DNA from: Vagococcus bubulae
Lineage (GTDB): Bacteria > Bacillota > Bacilli > Lactobacillales > Vagococcaceae
Assembly: GCF_003950315.1 (NCBI RefSeq)
Contig: NZ_NGJT01000004.1
Span: forward strand, 1 to 64,000
Reading direction: 5' to 3'
DNA length: 64,000 nt
A program made the position numbers and the translations under genes. This document shows, piece after piece, positions 46,302-55,623 of this stretch. The notes beneath the pieces are model-generated. The model was given only the letters and a program-made list of their open reading frames with translations, made no database searches and was not told the origin of the DNA. Numbering within the stretch: the first letter of the stretch is position 1; each line of letters starts with the position of its first letter.

Positions 46302-46649
46302 ATGAATCCATTAATAGAAGAAATTACAAAAGAACAATTACGCTCTGATATCCCAGCTTTTAGACCAGGTGACACTGTACGTGTACATGCTAAAGTTGTT
46401 GAGGGTACTCGTGAACGTATCCAGTTATTTGAAGGTGTTGTAATCAAACGCCGTGGAGCTGGAATTAGCGAAACTTACACTGTACGTAAAATTTCTAATG
46501 GTGTTGGTGTGGAACGTACTTTCCCAATCCATACACCGCGTGTTGCTCAAATCGAAGTAATCCGTTATGGTAAAGTTCGTCGTGCGAAACTTTATTACAT
46601 CCGTGCATTACATGGTAAAGCAGCAAGAATTAAAGAAATCCGTCGTTAA
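46302..46649 (+). CDS. rplS: Ribosomal protein bL19
   Basis: This 115-residue large-subunit protein lies at the 30S-50S interface. [40 protein letters not shown] and [19 protein letters not shown] match the family over its full length. I chose the ATG at 46302; a GTG two codons earlier is closer to the ribosome site than is usual. Codon use suggests high expression. Confidence 0.97.
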   Translation: MNPLIEEITKEQLRSDIPAFRPGDTVRVHAKVVEGTRERIQLFEGVVIKRRGAGISETYTVRKISNGVGVERTFPIHTPRVAQIEVIRYGKVRRAKLYYIRALHGKAARIKEIRR

Positions 46650-46666
46650 TAAGTCATTATTAACCG

Positions 46667-46700
46667 ATAAAGAACTCTATGAAAATAGGGTTCTTTTTTT
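46667..46700 (+). terminator. Terminator after rplS
   Basis: AAAGAACTCTAT faces ATAGGGTTCTTT, with G-U pairs, and is followed by T residues. Confidence 0.8.
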
Positions 46701-46711
46701 ATAACTAAATC

Positions 46712-46750
46712 TAAAAACGCAAGAGTTAAAAAACTACTCTTGCGTTTTTG
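46712..46750. terminator. Terminator of the small leftward gene
   Basis: AAAAACGCAAGAGT pairs perfectly with ACTCTTGCGTTTTT. It overlaps the 3' end of the minus-strand gene and can also act on the plus strand. Confidence 0.85.
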
Positions 46751-46940
46751 ATTCATTAAGATATTGAATAATACCTCCAATCCCTACACCCATTAATATC
46801 CCGAATGAGAATCCTAGTGCAAGATTATCGATTAATAATCCTAATAATAAGCCAAATGATGGTCCTAATGAGATGCCTAATATCATATAATTAATGTCAT
46901 CGTTGCTAATATCGCGTCTTTTCTTTTGTTTGTCACTCAT
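46734..46940 (-). CDS. Small two-helix membrane protein
   Basis: This 68-residue protein has a basic N-terminus (SDKQKKRRD) and two Gly-rich hydrophobic segments, MILGISLGPSFGLLLGLLI and LALGFSFGILMGVGIGGIIQ, resembling a glycine-zipper hairpin. I chose the ATG at 46940, which has AAAGGAG upstream. It is a lone leftward gene with its own terminator. The family and function are unknown; similar short proteins are common in Enterococcaceae. Confidence 0.6.
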   Translation of the reverse strand: MSDKQKKRRDISNDDINYMILGISLGPSFGLLLGLLIDNLALGFSFGILMGVGIGGIIQYLNESKTQE

Positions 46941-47054
46941 ATTACCACTCCTTTTTAATAAATATACCATAAAAATACTATCGATAACATGATATCTTAG
47001 GTCAAATAGTGTTTATTACTTCGTTTTAAATCAAAGTTTTATCATAAATTTCTC

Positions 47055-47066
47055 GCTAAATTTAGC
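47055..47066. promoter_or_regulatory. GCTAAATTTAGC palindrome upstream of the M24-like gene
   Basis: A perfect 12-base palindrome sits five bases before a -10-like TATGAT (47072-47077). A wider ATCATA/TATGAT pair (47041-47046 and 47072-47077) encloses it. The position suggests an operator controlling the downstream gene; the regulator is unknown. Confidence 0.45.
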
Positions 47067-47107
47067 TAAACTATGATTATGAATGAAATGTAATGGAGGT
47101 AATAAAA

Positions 47108-48493
47108 GTGAATGATATATGTTTATCTAATATAGATGAATTAGTTGTTGATAGAGAATTAAAACCAATTGCTTTAACTGATGACACAATGAATCAACGA
47201 TTAAAAAAAGTGATGAATCGAATGGAACAGGGAAAATTAGATGCACTAGTTATTTATGGTGATTTAGAACATGGTGGAAATTTTGAGTATTTAACAGGCT
47301 TTGTGACGCGTTTTGAAGAAGGTATGCTTGTCTTGCATAAGACTGGTAAAGCTTATTTAATACTTGGTAACGAAAACATAAATAAGGTACCTAAATCTCG
47401 TATTAAAGCAATAGGCATTCACATGCCACATTTATCTTTAGCTAATCAACCAATGGAAGATGATCGACCTATCTCAGATTACTTTAGAGAAGCTGGCTTA
47501 ACAGATTCAATGAGAGTAGGGGTAGTTGGTTGGAAATTATTTACTAGTCACTATTGTGATAATAATAATCTGTTTGATTTACCTAATTTTTTAATACAAG
47601 GATTAAAAGAAGTAGTAGGTGAAAAACATCTTTCTAATCAAACAGGATTGTTCATCAGCAGTGATAATGGAGCGAGAGTTAAGAATAATAGTAATGAAAT
47701 AGCTCACTATGAGTTTTGGGCTCAATTATCCAGTCAAAGTATGTCTAAAGGATTAGAATTATTTGATGTTGGTCTTTCTGAAATGAAAATAGGTGATGTC
47801 ATGCAAGAAATGGGACAGCCTAGAAGTGTGGTTACGATTGTGGCGACAGGTGAAAGATTTGAAAAAGCAAATATGTATCCGACAGATAAAAAGGTGTCAC
47901 TTGGAGATCCCGTTTCTATGACAGTGGGATACAAAGGAGGTTTAACATCAAGAGCAGGTTATGCTGTTAAAAATTCAGCTCAGTTACCAAAAGGCCAGGA
48001 AGATTATTTAGATAAATTAGCTAAACCGTATTTTAATGCAGTGGCAACGTGGCTTGAAAGTATAAAAATAGGTAAGACAGGTCAAGAAATGTACAAAATG
48101 ATAGAAGGTATTTTACCAAAAGAAAACTATGGATGGCAATTAAATCCTGGTCACTTATTTGCAGATGAGGAATGGTTATCATCCCCAATCTATCCTAACT
48201 CAGAGATTACATTAAAAAGTGGTATGATGTTTCAACTAGATATTATTCCATCAATCTCAGGATATGCTGGCACAAGTTGTGAAAGTGGGATTGCATTAGC
48301 CGATGAAAGATTAAGAAAAGAGATAAAAGATAATTATCCTGATTTGCATCATGTTTTTATGCTTCGTAGAAAATTTATTGAAAAGCAGTTAAATATCCAC
48401 TTACCTGAAGAAGTTTTACCAATGACGGATACGGTAGCTTATTATCGTCCTTTCTTTTTGGCTAAAGACCATGCATTAAAACGAATTAAATAA
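47108..48493 (+). CDS. M24 (pita-bread) peptidase-like protein, metal site incomplete
   Basis: This 461-residue protein resembles Xaa-Pro peptidases/creatinases, with a creatinase-type N-terminal domain (LKKVMNRMEQGKLDALVIYG) and a C-terminal pita-bread domain. The metal site looks broken. Where active enzymes have LDFG and a second Asp, this one reads VSMTVGYKGGLTSRAGY. The His in NPGHLF remains, while the usual TIEPG reads FQLDIIPS. It may bind rather than cleave a peptide. I chose the GTG at 47108, nine bases after GGAGG; the ATG at 47093 overlaps the ribosome site. Confidence 0.75.
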   Translation: MNDICLSNIDELVVDRELKPIALTDDTMNQRLKKVMNRMEQGKLDALVIYGDLEHGGNFEYLTGFVTRFEEGMLVLHKTGKAYLILGNENINKVPKSRIKAIGIHMPHLSLANQPMEDDRPISDYFREAGLTDSMRVGVVGWKLFTSHYCDNNNLFDLPNFLIQGLKEVVGEKHLSNQTGLFISSDNGARVKNNSNEIAHYEFWAQLSSQSMSKGLELFDVGLSEMKIGDVMQEMGQPRSVVTIVATGERFEKANMYPTDKKVSLGDPVSMTVGYKGGLTSRAGYAVKNSAQLPKGQEDYLDKLAKPYFNAVATWLESIKIGKTGQEMYKMIEGILPKENYGWQLNPGHLFADEEWLSSPIYPNSEITLKSGMMFQLDIIPSISGYAGTSCESGIALADERLRKEIKDNYPDLHHVFMLRRKFIEKQLNIHLPEEVLPMTDTVAYYRPFFLAKDHALKRIK

Positions 48494-48506
48494 AAAATCA
48501 CGTTTT

Positions 48507-48541
48507 ATTCCTATTATGTCTGTATAATAGGAATTTTTTTT
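48507..48541 (+). terminator. Terminator after the M24-like gene
   Basis: ATTCCTATTAT faces ATAATAGGAAT and is followed by eight or more T residues. Confidence 0.88.
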
Positions 48542-48585
48542 CGTTATAGTAAATGGGATACATTGTAGGAAAGAAGGAAATGAAG

Positions 48586-49347
48586 ATGGATTCTCAACCT
48601 AATTTTGATGATATTGTACAAGTGTGTTTGTTATATGGAAAGATTTTACAAGAAAGTAATGCGACAAGTGATATGATTAATGCCAATATACATAAGATTA
48701 TTAATCATTTAAATATAGAAAATAATGAGTTATCAACCTTTAATGCAGAAACGAGCTTTGTTATTATAAATCGACATGATAACACAGTGAAAATGATTCC
48801 CGTAGAAAAATCGGGATATAATTTTGAAAAAATACTGAGAGTTGAACGCGTATTGGATGATTTTTTAGCTAATAAAATGGATACTCAGAGTTTTTTAAAT
48901 GAGTTAAGAGTCATTAATCAAAAAAACTATTCTTTTCCTGAAAAAACACGAATCATTAGCGCAGCACTTGTCTGTGGTGGGATGAATGTCATTATGAATG
49001 GCTTAAATTGGAATTTTTTCACAACATTTTTTCTAGGAATCATTGGTTATTGGTCATATTTAAAAATAAAAGAAACAACAAAAATAAATATCTTTTCTAT
49101 TCTGTCTTATTCAACTATTATTTGTTTTTTTATTGTATGCCTAGTTAAAGTACATGTGGTGAGCGAACCGTATTCTATTTTATTTAGTTGCATTATGCCA
49201 TTATTACCTGGAACCACGTTTGTCAATGCCATCAGGGCAATGATGGATGGGGATTATTTAACAGGAATGATTCAATCGATGGATGCTTTTAGTACAGCGT
49301 TAATGTTGGGATTACCGGTAGCTATCATTTTTTCTAGTGTTTTGTAA
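48586..49347 (+). CDS. Threonine/serine exporter, N-terminal half (ThrE/DUF1212)
   Basis: This is a 253-residue protein with a cytoplasmic N-terminal domain (LLYGKILQESNATSDMINAN, FNAETSFVIINRHD) and about five membrane helices near residues 125-253. LLPGTTFVNAIRAMMDGDYL is the conserved ThrE segment. ThrE-type transporters export threonine and serine. Here the transporter is split, with the second half in the next gene. I chose the ATG at 48586, seven bases after AAGAAGGAA, over upstream in-frame starts. Confidence 0.85.
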   Translation: MDSQPNFDDIVQVCLLYGKILQESNATSDMINANIHKIINHLNIENNELSTFNAETSFVIINRHDNTVKMIPVEKSGYNFEKILRVERVLDDFLANKMDTQSFLNELRVINQKNYSFPEKTRIISAALVCGGMNVIMNGLNWNFFTTFFLGIIGYWSYLKIKETTKINIFSILSYSTIICFFIVCLVKVHVVSEPYSILFSCIMPLLPGTTFVNAIRAMMDGDYLTGMIQSMDAFSTALMLGLPVAIIFSSVL

Positions 49348-49358
49348 GGAGTGGTTTG

Positions 49359-49835
49359 ATGATAATAAAATTATTTTTTAGTTTTATCGCTGGTTGTGCC
49401 ATAGCGATTCTTTATAATATTGAAAAAAGTTATACCTTACTATGTGGACTCTCAGGTATGCTCACTTGGTTTATATATTATCTATGTACAAAATTGTCTT
49501 TTAGTGAAGCGATATCCTCATTAATTGCCTTACTAGCATTAGTCTTTTTTTCAAATATTTTGAGTAAGTGGAAAAATGTTTCCAGTTTAGTATTTAATAT
49601 GCCTGGAATTATGCCGATTGTGCCTGGAGGTTTATTATTTAAAACCTTTAATAATTTAACGGAAAAACATTATGAAGTCGCGTTACATTACGGATTTCAG
49701 GCTTGCTTAGTGGGTGGTGCCATAGCGATTGGTTTTATTATTAATGAAGCGGTATCTAAAATTTTACTGGCAGCTAAAATGAAAATTGAAGAAGAACCAT
49801 TTATTAATAAAAAAAATAAATCATCTGAAAAGTAA
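49359..49835 (+). CDS. Threonine/serine exporter, C-terminal half (ThrE/DUF3815)
   Basis: This 158-residue membrane protein has four to five helices and completes the split ThrE transporter. NMPGIMPIVPGGLLFKTFNN parallels the PGTTFVNA motif of the partner, reflecting the internal repeat of the family. The ATG at 49359 follows AAGGAG by seven bases. It starts 11 bases after the partner gene, so the pair is translated together. Confidence 0.85.
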   Translation: MIIKLFFSFIAGCAIAILYNIEKSYTLLCGLSGMLTWFIYYLCTKLSFSEAISSLIALLALVFFSNILSKWKNVSSLVFNMPGIMPIVPGGLLFKTFNNLTEKHYEVALHYGFQACLVGGAIAIGFIINEAVSKILLAAKMKIEEEPFINKKNKSSEK

Positions 49836-49915
49836 AACGGTATCAAAAGATAGTCACTTGGGACATTAAATGTTAGAATAGATAAGATGAGTATTTAAAG
49901 TAAGGAAGTGAAAAA

Positions 49916-50857
49916 ATGGTTCAAATCAAAGATATTGTTAATCAACTACATTTGGATGTCTATTCAGGCGATGAATTTTTAAATCGTACCGTTGCCTCAA
50001 GTGAAATTTCACGACCAGGGCTAGAATTGACGGGGTATTTTAACTATTACCCATATGATCGAATCCAAGTGTTAGGTATGAAAGAAATTACGTTTATCGA
50101 AAAAATGACAACAGCTGAAAAAACAATGATTTTTAAAAAGTTATGTAATGAAGATACACCTTGTTTTGTGATTGCTAGAGGGTTGTCTGTGCCAGAAGAA
50201 TTAGTTAAGGCGGCAAACAAACAAGAAATACCAATCATACAATCCACTATTTCTACTTCTCGTTTATCTGGTATGATTTCAAACTTTTTGGAAAGCCAGT
50301 TAGCTGAGCGTGTTTCTATTCACGGTGTATTAGTAGAAGTATATGGTTTAGGTGTGTTGATACAAGGTAGCAGTGGCATTGGTAAAAGTGAAACAGGTTT
50401 AGAGCTAATCAAAAAAGGTCATCGTTTGATTGCTGATGATCGTGTTGATATTTACCGTCAAGACGAGCGAACTGTTATTGGAGAAGCACCAAAAATTTTG
50501 GAGCATTTAATGGAAATTCGTGGTGTTGGGATTATCGACGTGATGAATTTATTTGGTGCAAGTGCGGTTAGAAATCACGCTCATATTTCTCTTGTGGTTA
50601 ATCTTCAAGATTGGAGTGTTGATAATACCTTTGACAGATTAGGTTCAGGTACCGAGTCAATTGATTTAGCACATGTTCCTGTACCGAAAATTACCATTCC
50701 AGTGTCTAATGGTAGAAACGTTGCCACAATTATTGAAGTTGCTGCGATGAACTTTAGAGCAAAAACAATGGGATATGATGCAACGAAAAAATTTGAAAAT
50801 AATTTAGCACAACTGATTGCTGAAAATTCAGAGAATGACAAGGAGCTTGATAAATGA
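49916..50857 (+). CDS. hprK: HPr kinase/phosphorylase
   Basis: This 313-residue enzyme adds and removes phosphate on Ser46 of HPr, the signal for CcpA-mediated catabolite control. Walker A is GSSGIGKS (residues 151-158). The catalytic Asp lies in LIADDRVDIY, and the signature is LMEIRGVGIIDVMNLFG. In this window it links to the cre site upstream of bgaC and to the PTS. It overlaps lgt by four bases (ATGA), so translation is coupled. Confidence 0.97.
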   Translation: MVQIKDIVNQLHLDVYSGDEFLNRTVASSEISRPGLELTGYFNYYPYDRIQVLGMKEITFIEKMTTAEKTMIFKKLCNEDTPCFVIARGLSVPEELVKAANKQEIPIIQSTISTSRLSGMISNFLESQLAERVSIHGVLVEVYGLGVLIQGSSGIGKSETGLELIKKGHRLIADDRVDIYRQDERTVIGEAPKILEHLMEIRGVGIIDVMNLFGASAVRNHAHISLVVNLQDWSVDNTFDRLGSGTESIDLAHVPVPKITIPVSNGRNVATIIEVAAMNFRAKTMGYDATKKFENNLAQLIAENSENDKELDK

Positions 50858-51672
50858 TAGCAGCAATTAATCCGACAGCTTTTCATATTTTTGGTGTAGG
50901 GATTCAGTGGTATGCGATTATTATTGTGTCTGGTATAGTGTTAGTGTCATGGCTTGCTACTAGAGAATCTATTCGTGTTGGGCTAAAAGAAAATGATGTT
51001 GTGGATATGATGTTATGGGCACTTCCTATTTCGATTATTGGAGCTAGGTTGTATTATGTCATATTTGAATGGGAATACTATGCGCAACATCCAGCTGAAA
51101 TATTGGCCATAAGAAATGGTGGTTTAGCTATTTATGGTGGGTTGATAGCAGGTGGATTGGTATTGTATTTTTATACACGTCACCATTTTATTAATACGTG
51201 GACGTTTTTAGATGTCGCAGCACCAAGTGTCTTATTAGCACAAGCCATTGGTAGATGGGGAAACTTTATGAATCATGAAGCGTTTGGTGAAATAACAACA
51301 AAAGCTTTTTTAATGACATTACATTTGCCTAATTTTATTATTGAAAATATGTACATTGATGGCTCGTATAGACAACCAACTTTTTTATATGAAAGTACAT
51401 GGAATTTGATTGGGTTTATCGTCATTGTGTTATTAAGAAGGAAAAATCAATTTTTCAAACAAGGTGAGATTGCGTTAACCTATGTTTTATGGTACTCATT
51501 TGGCCGATTCTTTATTGAAGGGATGAGAACAGATAGCTTGATGTTTTTTGGAGGATTAAGAGTATCTCAAATTCTTTCAGCCGTGTTATTCATAGGCGCA
51601 CTTGTTTTAATCGTTATTCGACGTAAAAATAAAGAATTACCATACTATAATCGATCATATAGTATTAAATAA
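50854..51672 (+). CDS. lgt: Prolipoprotein diacylglyceryl transferase
   Basis: This 272-residue membrane enzyme attaches diacylglycerol to the lipobox cysteine of prolipoproteins. Seven hydrophobic segments are visible. The signature GRWGNFMNHEAFGE includes essential Arg and Asn residues, and RNGGLAIYGGLIAGGLVLY and FGRFFIEGMRTDSL are further family motifs. Products such as the lipoproteins at 21187 and 44355 depend on it. AAGGAG precedes the ATG within hprK. Confidence 0.96.
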   Translation: MIAAINPTAFHIFGVGIQWYAIIIVSGIVLVSWLATRESIRVGLKENDVVDMMLWALPISIIGARLYYVIFEWEYYAQHPAEILAIRNGGLAIYGGLIAGGLVLYFYTRHHFINTWTFLDVAAPSVLLAQAIGRWGNFMNHEAFGEITTKAFLMTLHLPNFIIENMYIDGSYRQPTFLYESTWNLIGFIVIVLLRRKNQFFKQGEIALTYVLWYSFGRFFIEGMRTDSLMFFGGLRVSQILSAVLFIGALVLIVIRRKNKELPYYNRSYSIK

Positions 51673-51716
51673 GAAGTAAGATGTGTGGCGAAAACGTCTC
51701 GCGTCTTACTTCTTTT
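51672..51716 (+). terminator. Terminator-like hairpin between lgt and gpsA
   Basis: AGAAGTAAGA faces TCTTACTTCT with a long internal loop and a short T run. It probably ends hprK-lgt transcripts, at least partly. Confidence 0.65.
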
Positions 51717-51772
51717 AGTAACCTATGATAAAATAAGTGTACAATGTTTTTTAAAAGGAGAAATTTAATTCT

Positions 51773-52783
51773 ATGAAACAAAAAATTGCTGTTTTAGGAG
51801 CAGGCTCTTGGGGCACTGCTTTAGCGATGGTACTCGTTGAAAATGGTCATGATGTGACGATTTGGGGAAATAAAGAAACTCAAATTAATGAAATAAATCA
51901 CCATCATACCAATGCTCATTATTTAAAAGAAATTACGTTACCGACTAAATTAGTAGGGACGATTGATTTAAAAGAATGTATCAAAGATGCTGATGCGGTG
52001 TTGTTTGTTGTACCAACAAAAGCGATGCGTGAGGTATCGAAAGAATTTAATAAAGTTTGTGAGAATCAACCAATTGTGATTCATGCTAGTAAAGGATTAG
52101 AACAAGATAGTCATAAACGTATTACAGAAGTACTAGAAGAAGAAATTGATTCAAGCCATAGACAAGCTATTGTGGTATTATCTGGACCAAGTCATGCAGA
52201 AGAAGTGGCAGTCAAAGACGTGACAACCATTACAGCAGCATCAAGTTCAATGCAAGCGGCTGAGTATGTACAACGCCTATTTTCAAATGATTATTTTAGA
52301 GTATACACTAATAGTGACGTGATTGGGGTAGAAATGGGTGCGGCTTTAAAAAATATTATTGCACTTGGTTCAGGCGCTTTACATGGATTAGGTTATGGAG
52401 ATAATGCTCGAGCGGCTATTATGACTCGTGGACTAGCTGAAATTAGTCGTTTAGGCGTTGCGATGGGTGCTAATCCTTTAACATTTATCGGTTTAAGTGG
52501 TGTAGGAGATTTAGCCGTAACATGTGCAAGTGAGCATTCACGCAATTTTAGAGCAGGGTATTTACTTGGAAAAGGTAATTCATTAGATGACGTATTAAAT
52601 AATATGGGAATGATAGTCGAAGGTGTTTATACAACTAAAGCAGCCTATGAATTGGCTCAAGAAAGAAATATTGAAATGCCGATTACAGAAGCGATTTATG
52701 ATGTTATCTATAATCATACTGATGTCCCAACAACAGTAAAAAATATTATGCTCAGAGAACATAAATCTGAACAGGAATTATAA
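51773..52783 (+). CDS. gpsA: Glycerol-3-phosphate dehydrogenase [NAD(P)+]
   Basis: This 336-residue enzyme makes sn-glycerol 3-phosphate for phospholipid synthesis. The cofactor site is [15 protein letters not shown], and the catalytic region has [20 protein letters not shown] with the conserved Lys. [12 protein letters not shown] and [12 protein letters not shown] are family motifs. AAAGGAG precedes the ATG, and galU follows after 16 bases. Confidence 0.96.
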   Translation: MKQKIAVLGAGSWGTALAMVLVENGHDVTIWGNKETQINEINHHHTNAHYLKEITLPTKLVGTIDLKECIKDADAVLFVVPTKAMREVSKEFNKVCENQPIVIHASKGLEQDSHKRITEVLEEEIDSSHRQAIVVLSGPSHAEEVAVKDVTTITAASSSMQAAEYVQRLFSNDYFRVYTNSDVIGVEMGAALKNIIALGSGALHGLGYGDNARAAIMTRGLAEISRLGVAMGANPLTFIGLSGVGDLAVTCASEHSRNFRAGYLLGKGNSLDDVLNNMGMIVEGVYTTKAAYELAQERNIEMPITEAIYDVIYNHTDVPTTVKNIMLREHKSEQEL

Positions 52784-52799
52784 AAGGAGATTAACAAAC

Positions 52800-53729
52800 A
52801 TGTCTAAAGTAAAAAAAGCAGTTATTCCAGCTGCAGGATTAGGAACACGTTTTTTACCCGCAACAAAAGCAATGGCTAAAGAAATGTTACCAATCGTTGA
52901 TAAACCAACAATTCAATTTATTGTTGAAGAAGCACTTGCATCAGGAATTGAAGATATTTTGATTGTTACCGGAAAAGCAAAACGTCCAATCGAAGATCAT
53001 TTTGATTCTAACTTAGAACTTGAAACAAATTTAAAAGAAAAAGGTAAGTTAGAATTATTAGAATTAGTAGAAGAAACCACTGGATTAAACTTACATTTTA
53101 TTCGTCAATCTCATCCTCTTGGTTTGGGACATGCAGTGTTACAGGCAAAATCGTTTGTTGGGAATGAGCCATTTGTTGTGATGCTTGGTGATGATATTAT
53201 GGAAGATAACATTCCATTAACGAAGCAATTAATCAACGATTATGATGAAACACATGCTTCTACTATCGCTGTCATGGAAGTACCAAAAGAAGATGTGTCT
53301 AAGTATGGCATTATCAATCCTGGTGGTGAAGTAGCTAAAAACTTGTTTAATGTCAAAAATTTTGTTGAAAAACCACCTGTTGAAAAAGCACCAAGTAACA
53401 TGGCTATTATTGGTCGTTATCTTCTAACACCTGAAATTTTCCATGTGTTAGAAGAACAAAAACCAGGTGCTGGTGGGGAAATTCAATTAACAGATGCGAT
53501 TGATACATTAAATAAAACGCAACGTGTGTTTGCCCATAATTTTACAGGAACTCGTTATGACGTTGGAGATAAGTTTGGTTACATGAAAACAAGTATTGAG
53601 TATGGGTTAAAACACCCTCAAATTAAGGATGATTTAGCTCAACTTATATTAGATTTAAGTGATGAAATCAAACAAGAAAAAGGCATGACAACTAAGAAAA
53701 ATGAGACAAAAAAAACTGAGAAGGATTAA
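52800..53729 (+). CDS. galU: UTP-glucose-1-phosphate uridylyltransferase
   Basis: This 309-residue enzyme makes UDP-glucose for glycolipids, LTA anchors and polysaccharides. [20 protein letters not shown] is the nucleotide-binding motif. [29 protein letters not shown] and [13 protein letters not shown] are conserved. It forms a unit with gpsA. The C-terminus ends in a Lys/Thr-rich tail of about 15 residues. A terminator overlaps the stop codon. Confidence 0.96.
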   Translation: MSKVKKAVIPAAGLGTRFLPATKAMAKEMLPIVDKPTIQFIVEEALASGIEDILIVTGKAKRPIEDHFDSNLELETNLKEKGKLELLELVEETTGLNLHFIRQSHPLGLGHAVLQAKSFVGNEPFVVMLGDDIMEDNIPLTKQLINDYDETHASTIAVMEVPKEDVSKYGIINPGGEVAKNLFNVKNFVEKPPVEKAPSNMAIIGRYLLTPEIFHVLEEQKPGAGGEIQLTDAIDTLNKTQRVFAHNFTGTRYDVGDKFGYMKTSIEYGLKHPQIKDDLAQLILDLSDEIKQEKGMTTKKNETKKTEKD

Positions 53730-53745
53730 TTCCCTTCTCTTTTTC
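53718..53745 (+). terminator. Terminator after galU
   Basis: GAGAAGG pairs with CCTTCTC and is followed by T residues, overlapping the galU stop codon. Confidence 0.75.
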
Positions 53746-53764
53746 TTGTTTAAAGGAGAATAAT

Positions 53765-54760
53765 ATGGAAATACTAAAAGCGATTTTACACATTATTGAT
53801 AAAGATTCTGGACAATTAATCTGTTCACAAGCAGAACTTGATTTACGTGATTTTCATGTGAGTCAATATATGGAAACAGTGTTAAAACGATTGGATAAAG
53901 GAGAGTATAAGCATGGCATTCTATCAGCAGATAATGATATTGTTCCTTTTGTGCAAGAGATAGAAACTGACTTTATAAAAGCAACACAAGACATTTCTCA
54001 AAAAATGTTTGATGTCTTGGCTATTAGTGAAGATGCACCTAGTGGAGATGTTTTATTTTTAGAAACAAAAGATGATATAGAAGAAAATCATTATTTAGTC
54101 GTGATTAAATTTAATTATAAACCTCAATTTACACATCATGTGACTTATGTAGATGATGTGATGCAAAATAACATTATTTTAAATCGGACTGTTTTTCCTG
54201 CTGTCACACAAAAAATTGATGAATGTTTTATGATAAATTTAGCAGATTTATCTACAAAAGTTATAGAAAAACGCTATATGTTTGAAGGAGAAAAACGCTA
54301 CTATTTTACAGAACGTTTGTTGCAACTTGACCCACTACCGACAGTTAGTGAGAAATTAAATATTGTGAAAAAAGCAGTGAAACAAGTTGCAAAACGTTAT
54401 AATGAAGAAGAGTATGTGAGTATGAGCCAAGCACAACAGGCAATTTTTGAAAGCATTGAATCAGATGGCATTATTGACACACAAAAAGTAGCTGACGTTG
54501 TATTTAAAGATAATATTTCTGCAAAAGAAGAATACCAAGAAATGATTGGAAAAACAAAATTTACTGAGGATATTCCAGAAAATATTGTGAAATATGAAAA
54601 AAAATACAGCAAACAAAAATTTAAATTAGCTAATGGCATTGAATTGTCTATTCCAAGTGACGTGTTTAATGATGCTAATATGGTTGAGTTTATCAACAAT
54701 CCTGATGGAACAATCTCTGTAATGATAAAAAATATTGAAGAGATTACTAGTAAGTTTTAA
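53765..54760 (+). CDS. Nucleoid-associated protein family (NA37/YejK-like)
   Basis: This 331-residue protein matches the 37-kDa nucleoid-associated protein family. The N-terminal part has AILHIIDKDSGQLICSQAEL and LDLRDFHVSQYMETVLKRL, and the middle HYLVVIKFNYKPQFTHHV. The late segment FKLANGIELSIPSDVFND is typical. YejK of E. coli binds the nucleoid; the role of the Firmicute members is unclear, and some lie near phage or defence genes, which is not the case here. AAAGGAG precedes the ATG. Its stop overlaps the convergent gene by four bases. Confidence 0.82.
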   Translation: MEILKAILHIIDKDSGQLICSQAELDLRDFHVSQYMETVLKRLDKGEYKHGILSADNDIVPFVQEIETDFIKATQDISQKMFDVLAISEDAPSGDVLFLETKDDIEENHYLVVIKFNYKPQFTHHVTYVDDVMQNNIILNRTVFPAVTQKIDECFMINLADLSTKVIEKRYMFEGEKRYYFTERLLQLDPLPTVSEKLNIVKKAVKQVAKRYNEEEYVSMSQAQQAIFESIESDGIIDTQKVADVVFKDNISAKEEYQEMIGKTKFTEDIPENIVKYEKKYSKQKFKLANGIELSIPSDVFNDANMVEFINNPDGTISVMIKNIEEITSKF

Positions 54761-55518
54761 TGATAAAACTGGTTATTTAGAAAGTTTGCCATATTCTCCA
54801 TTGTCGGAATAGTTAAGATATGTGGTTCATCTATGCCTGTTTCAAATACCATATTTTTACCAAAATCGTCATGTTTGTACGTGTTATAAAAATCATGACT
54901 AGCTGAATAAGGGATTTTGACATCTTTTGTTCCATGCCAAAAATAAAGTGGTCGGCTATTTATTTTTTCAGGTTGTTTATTGAGGTCGTAAGATGATGTC
55001 CAAGATAAACTATCTTCTAAATCAATGGGTAACGTGAGTTGTTTTTCTTTACTATAAGAAATCAATCGGTCAATAAACCCTTGATAATTGGGAGTGCCCA
55101 TTAAAATTGCAGCAGCTGTAATATCAGGATGTTTTGTTAGAAGACCCGCACTCGTCATTCCACCCATTGAAAAGCCACCAACAGCAATTTGGTTGTCTAA
55201 AATAAATTTTTTGTTGTAAAGATATTCTTTGATTAAATTAAACTCAATAAGGTTATGTTGGATACTAGACCAAAAAGCAAAAGAAGGGATGACAGATCGA
55301 TTTTCAACGCGTCTCGTTCCATGAAACATGGCATCCGGAACAATCACACGGTTAGTTAACTGAGCTATTTTTCTAGCAGGTGTTAAGGCCAATTCTTTTG
55401 ATGTTTGCCAGCCATGATAAAAAACAACACATGGAAGTGGATCATATTGATGAGTCTCAGGCACAACTTCTAAAACCGGAATATGTTGAATCATTCTTTC
55501 TTTAATTAAGCATTTCAT
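54757..55518 (-). CDS. Alpha/beta hydrolase (prolyl-oligopeptidase/esterase type)
   Basis: This is a 253-residue serine hydrolase without a signal peptide. The catalytic triad is visible as Ser in VGGFSMGGMTSAGL, Asp in WHGTKDVKIPYSAS and His in DEPHILT. VVFYHGWQTSKELALTPAR contains the oxyanion-hole region. YtmA-like esterases of B. subtilis have a similar layout. The substrate is unknown. ATG with GGAGG upstream. It is convergent with, and overlaps by four bases, the NA37 gene. Confidence 0.85.
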   Translation of the reverse strand: MKCLIKERMIQHIPVLEVVPETHQYDPLPCVVFYHGWQTSKELALTPARKIAQLTNRVIVPDAMFHGTRRVENRSVIPSFAFWSSIQHNLIEFNLIKEYLYNKKFILDNQIAVGGFSMGGMTSAGLLTKHPDITAAAILMGTPNYQGFIDRLISYSKEKQLTLPIDLEDSLSWTSSYDLNKQPEKINSRPLYFWHGTKDVKIPYSASHDFYNTYKHDDFGKNMVFETGIDEPHILTIPTMENMANFLNNQFYH

Positions 55519-55578
55519 AAGTTCCCTCCTTTAGTTAAGAGTATCGATTGTTCAAAAATAAAGCAATCATTACAACTC

Positions 55579-55623
55579 AAAAAAATGCTATAGACAAAAA
55601 CAAATTGTCTGTAGCATTTTTTA
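55579..55623 (-). terminator. Terminator of the ydjI-ydjG-ydjH-like operon
   Basis: A 17-base stem (55580-55596 and 55606-55622) has a single G-U pair and a nine-base loop, and ends in T residues on the minus strand. It overlaps the stop codon of the TPM-domain gene. Confidence 0.9.

Noticed and set aside
53765-54760. NA37-family gene as part of a defence island
   Set aside because: Neighbours are galU and an esterase, with no nucleases or phage genes nearby.
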